From assembly GCA_963711035.1 (NCBI GenBank), contig CAVQCN010000003.1:620001-684000 (forward strand): a stretch of DNA of 64,000 nucleotides, in the 5' to 3' direction. Each line of letters starts with the position of its first letter. The stretch's first letter is position 1. Shown here piece by piece: positions 59,642 to 64,000 of this stretch. Source of the stretch: WHTK01 sp963711035 (GTDB lineage Bacteria; Chloroflexota; Dehalococcoidia; DSTF01; WHTK01). The translations under genes were made by a program, and so were the position numbers. A model generated the notes under the pieces. The model made no database searches and was not told where the DNA came from. It saw only the letters and a list, made by a program, of their open reading frames with translations.

Positions 59642-61036
59642 ATGGCTGCTGCAGAGACGCGAACGGTGCGGGATTCGATGGGCGAGATGGAGGTGCCGCT
59701 GGACGCCTATTACGGCGCCTCGACCATGCGCGCCGTGATCAACTTCCCGATCAGCGATCTGCGTTTCCCGCGCCAATTCATCCGCGCCCTCGGCCTGATC
59801 AAGCTGGCGGCGGCGCGCGTGAACTGGGACCTCAACCTGCTCGAAGCGGAGGTTGCCGCCGCGATCGAGCGCGCCGCGGAGGACGTCGCGAACGGCGAGC
59901 TCGATGGTCAGTTCGTGCTCGACGTGTTCCAGACGGGCTCCGGCACCTCGACCAACATGAACGCCAACGAAGTCATCGCCAGCCGCGCCAACGAGATCCT
60001 GAGCGGCGACCGCGCATCCGGACGCGTCCACCCGAACGACCACGTCAACCTCTGCCAGTCGTCCAACGACGTGATTCCCGCCGCCATTCGCATCGCTGTG
60101 CTGCTCTCGATTCAGGAGACCCTGTGGCCCGCGCTGCGCGACCTCGAAGCCAGCCTACGCGCCAAGCGTGAGGCATTCTGGGCCGTGATCAAGACGGGGC
60201 GCACCCATCTGCAAGATGCAACGCCGGTGCGTCTCGGCCAGGAGTTCGAGGGCTACGCCGGACAGGTCGAGCACGCCATGCGATGGCTGGAGCACGCGGT
60301 CGAGGAACTGGGCGTGCTGCCGCTAGGCGGCACTGCGGTCGGCACGGGCATCAACTGCCATCCGGACTTTGGGCGCCGCGTGTGCGTCGTGCTGTCAGAG
60401 CTCACGGGGCAGACCTTCAGCGAGACCGAGAACCACTTCCAGGCGCAGAGCAACGTCGACGGCCTCGTCGCGGTGAGCGGCGTGTTGCGCACGGCGGCGA
60501 TCGCCTTGTCGAAGATCGCCAATGATATCCGCTGGATGGGCTCGGGGCCGCGCGCCGGCCTCGGCGAGCTGGAGCTGCCGGAAGTGCAGCCCGGCAGTTC
60601 GATCATGCCGGGCAAGGTGAACCCGGTGATCGCTGAGGCGCTGCTGCAGGCCTGTGGCCAGGTCATCGCCAACGACACGGCGCTGACCATGGCAGGGCAG
60701 GGCAGCTACTTCGAGCTGAACATGATGCTGCCGCTCGCCGCGTACAATCTGCTGCAGTCGGTGTCGATTCTCGGCAATGCGGCGCGCAACTTTGGCGAGC
60801 GCTGCGTCGAGGGCATCGAGGCGACCTCGAGAGGCCCCGATCTGGTCGAAAATGGCCTCGCCATCGCCACGGCGCTGGCGCCCGAGATCGGCTACGATGC
60901 GGCTGCTGCCATCGCGAAAGAAGCGGCATCGACGGGTGAATCGATTCGCGACGTGGCCCAGCGCCGTACGGAGCTCGCCGAGGCGCAATTAGATTCGCTG
61001 CTGAATCCGGCAGCGATGACTGAGCCGGGCCTCTAA
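59642..61036 (+). CDS. fumC: Class II fumarate hydratase (aspartase/fumarase family)
   Basis: 464 aa. Family blocks are TGSGTSTNMNANEVIASRANE, HPNDHVNLCQSSNDVIPAAIRIA, KTGRTHLQDATPVRLGQEF and the SS loop GSSIMPGKVNPVIAEALLQACGQV with catalytic serine. GKVNP rather than AKVNP favours fumarase over aspartase, but assignment within the superfamily is not certain. It interconverts fumarate and malate. The ATG at 59642 is best placed relative to AGGAGG (59630-59635); another ATG lies three bases earlier. The attenuator-like hairpin upstream may regulate it. Confidence 0.88.
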   Translation: MAAAETRTVRDSMGEMEVPLDAYYGASTMRAVINFPISDLRFPRQFIRALGLIKLAAARVNWDLNLLEAEVAAAIERAAEDVANGELDGQFVLDVFQTGSGTSTNMNANEVIASRANEILSGDRASGRVHPNDHVNLCQSSNDVIPAAIRIAVLLSIQETLWPALRDLEASLRAKREAFWAVIKTGRTHLQDATPVRLGQEFEGYAGQVEHAMRWLEHAVEELGVLPLGGTAVGTGINCHPDFGRRVCVVLSELTGQTFSETENHFQAQSNVDGLVAVSGVLRTAAIALSKIANDIRWMGSGPRAGLGELELPEVQPGSSIMPGKVNPVIAEALLQACGQVIANDTALTMAGQGSYFELNMMLPLAAYNLLQSVSILGNAARNFGERCVEGIEATSRGPDLVENGLAIATALAPEIGYDAAAAIAKEAASTGESIRDVAQRRTELAEAQLDSLLNPAAMTEPGL

Positions 61037-61121
61037 GGGTGCATAAATCTTGCCGAACAGACCTTCTGAAGCGGCAGATCGGGATGTACGCTTGATACCA
61101 TAGTTATGAGGTGTATGTGCC

Positions 61122-62435
61122 GTGGCTAATCCAGAAATCGACGACGAACTAGAAGCCGCCGAAGCGGAAGAAGACGAGGAAGAAAAGCAGGCGCTCTCTT
61201 TCGATCAGGAAGCGGAACTGCCCGGTCCGGTGCAGATGTATCTGCAGGAGATCGGCGCCGTCCGGCTGCTAACCAAAGCAGAGGAAGTCGAGCTCGCCAA
61301 GCAGATCGAGAATGGTCGGCTGCTGGCGCGGCATCAGCGCGAGCTGACCGCCTGCCGCGACGAGTTGACCTACACGGCGCAGGCGCGCTACTTGCTGAAG
61401 CGCCTGCGCAAGCTGACCGACCGCGTGCGTCCCGTCGTGGCGGAGGACGAATCGCAGAGCTACTCCGAAATTCTCTTCGATCCCTCCTTTCAGAGCTCGA
61501 TCCAGATGGAGATCGACCCGACCCTGGCTGACGCCATCGCCGACCTGGTCGGCACATCTGGCAAGCAGGTGATCGACGACCTGTGGGAGCTGTCGGTTGG
61601 CAGCCGGATGGTGACGCCGGAGCAGCTCGACGCAGGGCCGGAGGACGACACCAACGTTATGGCGGTGGCACGCGCCCTCAAGGATCACGAGCGCCGCGCC
61701 GGCGAAGCCAAGGACCGCATGATGCGCGCCAACCTGCGCCTCGTCGTCGCCGTGGCGAAGCGCTACCAGAACCGCGGCCTGCCCCTGCTCGACCTCATCC
61801 AGGAGGGCAACACGGGCCTGATCCGCGGCGTCGAGAAGTTCGACTACCGGCGCGGCTTCAAGTTCAGCACCTACGCTACGTGGTGGATCCGGCAGGCGGT
61901 GACGCGCTCGCTGGCGGACCAGTCGCGCACGGTGCGTCTGCCGGTGCACGTTGTCGAGACGGCGAGCAAGTACCGCAAGGCGCTGGACTCGCTACTTGTC
62001 GAGCTGGGGCGTGAGCCGACAGCGGCCGAGATCGCGGAGCGCATGGGTGTCGCGCCTGAAGCGGTCGAGCAGCTGCAGGAGGCGCTGGCCCGCCAGCCGA
62101 TCTCGCTGGAGCAGCCGCTGGGCCAGGAGGGCGACGGTAAGCTGGAGGACGTCATCGAGCAGGTGATGGCCTCGCCCATCGAAGAGGCGACAGCAGAGCT
62201 GCTCAAGGACGACCTCTCGACGGCGCTACGCGTCCTGCCGCCCCGCGAGCGCGAGATCATCAGCCTGCGTTATGGTCTGCAGGACCACAAGCAGCGCACG
62301 CTGGAGGAGGTCGGGCGCCACTTTAACCTGACGCGCGAGCGCGTGCGCCAGATTGAGGCGCGGGCGCTGGCCCTGCTGCGCGAGTCGCCCGAGATGCGCT
62401 CGCTGCTGGAGTACCTGCACAACGGGGAAAATTAA
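61122..62435 (+). CDS. rpoD: RNA polymerase sigma-70 factor (RpoD/SigA type)
   Basis: 437 aa. A short acidic N-terminus is followed by region 1.2 (GPVQMYLQEIGAVRLLTKAEEVELAKQIENG in pieces), region 2 (NLRLVVAVAKRYQNRGLPLLDLIQEGNTGLIRGVEKFDYRRGFKFSTYATWWIRQAV), region 3 and region 4 (LEEVGRHFNLTRERVRQIEARAL). The lack of a large non-conserved insert and full region 1.1 fits a compact group 1 factor. GTG at 61122 with a GAGGTG stretch upstream. The -10 hexamers in this window fit such a factor. Confidence 0.93.
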   Translation: MANPEIDDELEAAEAEEDEEEKQALSFDQEAELPGPVQMYLQEIGAVRLLTKAEEVELAKQIENGRLLARHQRELTACRDELTYTAQARYLLKRLRKLTDRVRPVVAEDESQSYSEILFDPSFQSSIQMEIDPTLADAIADLVGTSGKQVIDDLWELSVGSRMVTPEQLDAGPEDDTNVMAVARALKDHERRAGEAKDRMMRANLRLVVAVAKRYQNRGLPLLDLIQEGNTGLIRGVEKFDYRRGFKFSTYATWWIRQAVTRSLADQSRTVRLPVHVVETASKYRKALDSLLVELGREPTAAEIAERMGVAPEAVEQLQEALARQPISLEQPLGQEGDGKLEDVIEQVMASPIEEATAELLKDDLSTALRVLPPREREIISLRYGLQDHKQRTLEEVGRHFNLTRERVRQIEARALALLRESPEMRSLLEYLHNGEN

Positions 62436-62476
62436 CGCGTAGCGTCGATGCAGGCGTGTCGCGGACTCAGGTAAGC

Positions 62477-62504
62477 GAACGGCCGGTCAATTGACCGGCC
62501 GTTC
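62477..62504. terminator. 28-base perfect palindrome after rpoD
   Basis: The 28 bases read the same on both strands (GAACGGCCGGTCAA and its complement), allowing a 12-13-bp stem. There is no T-tract. It lies 42 bases after the rpoD stop and may end the rpoD transcript or bind a dimeric protein upstream of marC. Confidence 0.6.
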
Positions 62505-62533
62505 TGATCAGGGGCAGAGCAGGCGCGAGAAGC

Positions 62534-63145
62534 ATGGGGCAGGCGTTCGTCGCGTTTTTCGCGATCATCGATCCGCTGGGGAACATCCTTGTTTTCCATC
62601 TGTTCACCGAGCACTTCGCGTTCCGGCAGAAGCTGCTGGCAGCCGCGATCGCCGTCACAGCGTCGTTCCTCATGCTGCTGGCATTCGCGCTGGCAGGCGC
62701 GAAGGTGCTCGACTTCCTGACGATCTCGCCGGAAAGCTTCCAGGTGGCGGCCGGACTGCTCCTGCTGCCGCCGGCCTACCGTCTCGTCACCGAGGGCCAG
62801 CCGGCGCGCGAGGACGAGCGGGACGCCAGCGGGCCACTCGACTTCGCCCTGGTGCCACTGGCAACGCCGCTCATCGCGGGCCCCGGCGCCCTCGCGGCGA
62901 CGACGTCGTTCAGCGACCAGGTGGGCCGCGGCAACACGTTGGCAGCGGTTGCGCTCGTGCTGGCGATCACGCTGGTCGCGTTCGTGACTGCGGAGCAGGT
63001 TTTTCGGCTGCTCGGCGCGGCGTTCTTGCGCCTGATGTCGCGCATCGTCGGCATCCTACTCTTCGCCATCGCGGTCGATTTCGTGCTCGACGGCCTGGGC
63101 ACGTTCATCGACGCGCACAACCTGGCGATGATGGCATTTCGCTAG
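62534..63145 (+). CDS. MarC family inner-membrane protein
   Basis: 203 aa with six membrane helices. It begins with AFVAFFAIIDPLGNILVFHLFTE, the MarC signature with the conserved DPxGN, and later LVPLATPLIAGPGALAATTSF, which matches the paired PLxxGPG motif of the second half. The family is of unknown function (once linked to multiple antibiotic resistance in error). A ribosome site is weak (GCGAGAAG). It follows rpoD after a palindrome. Confidence 0.88.
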   Translation: MGQAFVAFFAIIDPLGNILVFHLFTEHFAFRQKLLAAAIAVTASFLMLLAFALAGAKVLDFLTISPESFQVAAGLLLLPPAYRLVTEGQPAREDERDASGPLDFALVPLATPLIAGPGALAATTSFSDQVGRGNTLAAVALVLAITLVAFVTAEQVFRLLGAAFLRLMSRIVGILLFAIAVDFVLDGLGTFIDAHNLAMMAFR

Positions 63146-63152
63146 AATCGCG

Positions 63153-63766
63153 TCAGTAGTCGACCCAGGCGGCCGTAATGGAGTGAACCTCGGCCTGCCA
63201 ACTGACCTTCTCGATCGTGACTTCGCAGACGCCGGCCTGATCGCCGCACACCTGGTCGATACCTGCTTCGGAGAGATCGAGGTGGTCGTGGCCGCAGCCT
63301 GGGCAGCTGTCCTGGCGGATGCCGACGATACAGCCTGCCGGACCGCAGACACGCAGGCTGGTGCCGCAGGGCCAGGAGCCCTCGTCGACGGGACTGACGG
63401 CGATGATCGTGGCGTTAGTCGAGGCGTAGGTCTGGCCGGTACAACCCATTGTCTGGCCGTCATACGTGACGCCGTAATGCGTGACGATGCCGTTGGACGG
63501 CGGCGAAGCGCTTACCACCTGCGGCAGCATCACATTCGTGACGATGTTCTGCACATGAAGCACCGGCACGGGACGGGCCGCCGCCGCGGTCGATGTCAGG
63601 TGCTGATGGGCTGCCTGGTGATGGGGTGAAATCGTGTTACTGAAGTTCGCGAGTCTGGTGCTGCTGATTCCTCCTCCTGCCAGGAGAGCTAGGGCCAGGA
63701 ACCCGATACCCACAAAGCCGCGGGTTTCTGGCCTTCTCCAAATCAGGTAGTGACCTCCGTGGTCAT
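63153..63766 (-). pseudogene. Secreted double-psi beta-barrel (RlpA/expansin-like) protein, frame break near the start
   Basis: About 204 residues. The mature part is a cysteine-rich DPBB domain: THYGVTYDGQTMGCTGQTYAS, ISPVDEGSWPCGTSLRVCG, GIRQDSCPGCGHDHLDLSEAG and a final CEVTIEKVSW strand, similar to RlpA/expansin-like domains. The best start is ATG 63766 with AGGAGG six bases upstream (MTTEVTT), but its frame stops after seven codons; adding one base there continues into IWRRPETRGFVGIGFLALALLAGG, a normal signal peptide. Without that change, GTG at 63713 is the only start. It may bind or cut cell-wall polysaccharide. Confidence 0.72.
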
Positions 63767-63952
63767 TCGAGACCTCCTGAGTTGGCGCAAACGCTGCTTT
63801 TTCTGGCGGGAGGCCAGACGTAGCGGGGGATCGTCTGCCAAATGCGTAGTCGAGAACGTCGATAACTGTAACCGCATCGCGCGCTTAGGGGAAGCTTCGT
63901 TGGCACGCGGGCGCGTCAGGAATCTGTCAGAACCGTCTGCGAAGTGCCGATC

Positions 63953-63958
63953 GATAAT
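63953..63958 (+). promoter_or_regulatory. -10 element of the gene entering at the window end
   Basis: GATAAT (TATAAT with one change) lies exactly six bases before GTG at 63965, as in other leaderless starts here. Confidence 0.4.
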
Positions 63959-63964
63959 GGATAC

Positions 63965-64000
63965 GTGAGCGAAGACGGCTTTTTCGACCGCGATTCGATG
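63965..64000 (+). CDS. Partial gene running off the window end
   Basis: GTG at 63965 opens twelve codons (MSEDGFFDRDSM) without a stop to the window edge. The six-base distance from a -10-like GATAAT is the only support; there is no ribosome site and too little sequence to name a family. Coding status is tentative. Confidence 0.3.
   Translation, partial: MSEDGFFDRDSM

Noticed and set aside
1..64000. CRISPR arrays, prophage, insertion sequences or transposases
   Set aside because: No regularly spaced repeats, phage structural genes or transposase motifs were seen on either strand.

Overview
The window is a GC-rich (roughly 65 percent), densely packed bacterial chromosome segment. It is almost entirely housekeeping and central-metabolism genes; I see no rRNA, tRNA, CRISPR array, prophage or insertion sequence. 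A short IF-2 (592 aa), a fused shikimate kinase/dehydroquinate synthase, two luciferase-like flavin oxidoreductases, an ACMSD-type amidohydrolase, DUF309, DUF1015 and DUF2283 proteins, and frequent leaderless starts suggest a Chloroflexota (Dehalococcoidia-like) genome. That assignment is an inference from gene content only.

Layout. 0.1-3 kb: a tandem pair of 3-hydroxyisobutyrate-dehydrogenase-type genes facing a class II aldolase. 3.2-7.1 kb (minus strand): a zinc-ribbon miniprotein, a small coiled-coil protein, mutS2 and a PRC-barrel protein. 7.2-12.3 kb: comEA-comEC, RNase PH and a DUF1015 gene. 12.4-21.5 kb: an HTH regulator, then a complete phosphate system (phoB, phoR, a small protein plus histidine phosphatase, pstS, pstC, pstA, pstB, phoU) with two matching Pho-box arrays. 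21.6-27.8 kb: msrA, a PAS protein with half an EAL domain, a flavin oxidoreductase, a DUF4258-like/DUF2283 pair, tldD and DUF309. 27.8-33.9 kb: the nusA-ylxR-infB-rbfA-truB translation cluster and a membrane-anchored cyclophilin. 33.9-43.1 kb: alaS, ruvX, mltG, aroE, an unknown membrane protein, aroC, aroKB and acylphosphatase. 43.3-53.5 kb: moeA, an AsnC-type sensor domain, a flippase-like membrane protein, an amine-oxidase-like flavoprotein, a LOG protein, an ABC1 kinase, a flavin oxidoreductase, an amidohydrolase and a PIN-like protein. 53.5-64 kb: LigD, DUF488, an exopolysaccharide-type sugar transferase, a phosphofructokinase with pyrophosphate-type residues, fumarase, the main sigma factor, MarC and a secreted double-psi beta-barrel protein.

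Two window-wide patterns matter. First, six genes (DUF1015, pstC, pstB, alaS twice, mltG, sugar transferase) carry seven one-base gains that break otherwise intact reading frames, and two more (DUF488, DPBB) look one base short near their starts. Most of these genes are essential or normally intact, so sequencing or assembly indels are the simplest explanation. Second, many genes have a -10 element (often TGCTAtaNT) followed after only 6-8 bases by the start codon, which points to leaderless transcription. truB and the acylphosphatase gene also appear to start at CTG codons that overlap the upstream TGA stop.

No obviously new defence or mobile system is present. The most informative unusual items are the Pho-box-controlled small-protein/phosphatase unit, the degenerate PAS-EAL protein, the leaderless promoter pattern, the CTG-coupled starts and several dispersed hairpin repeats.
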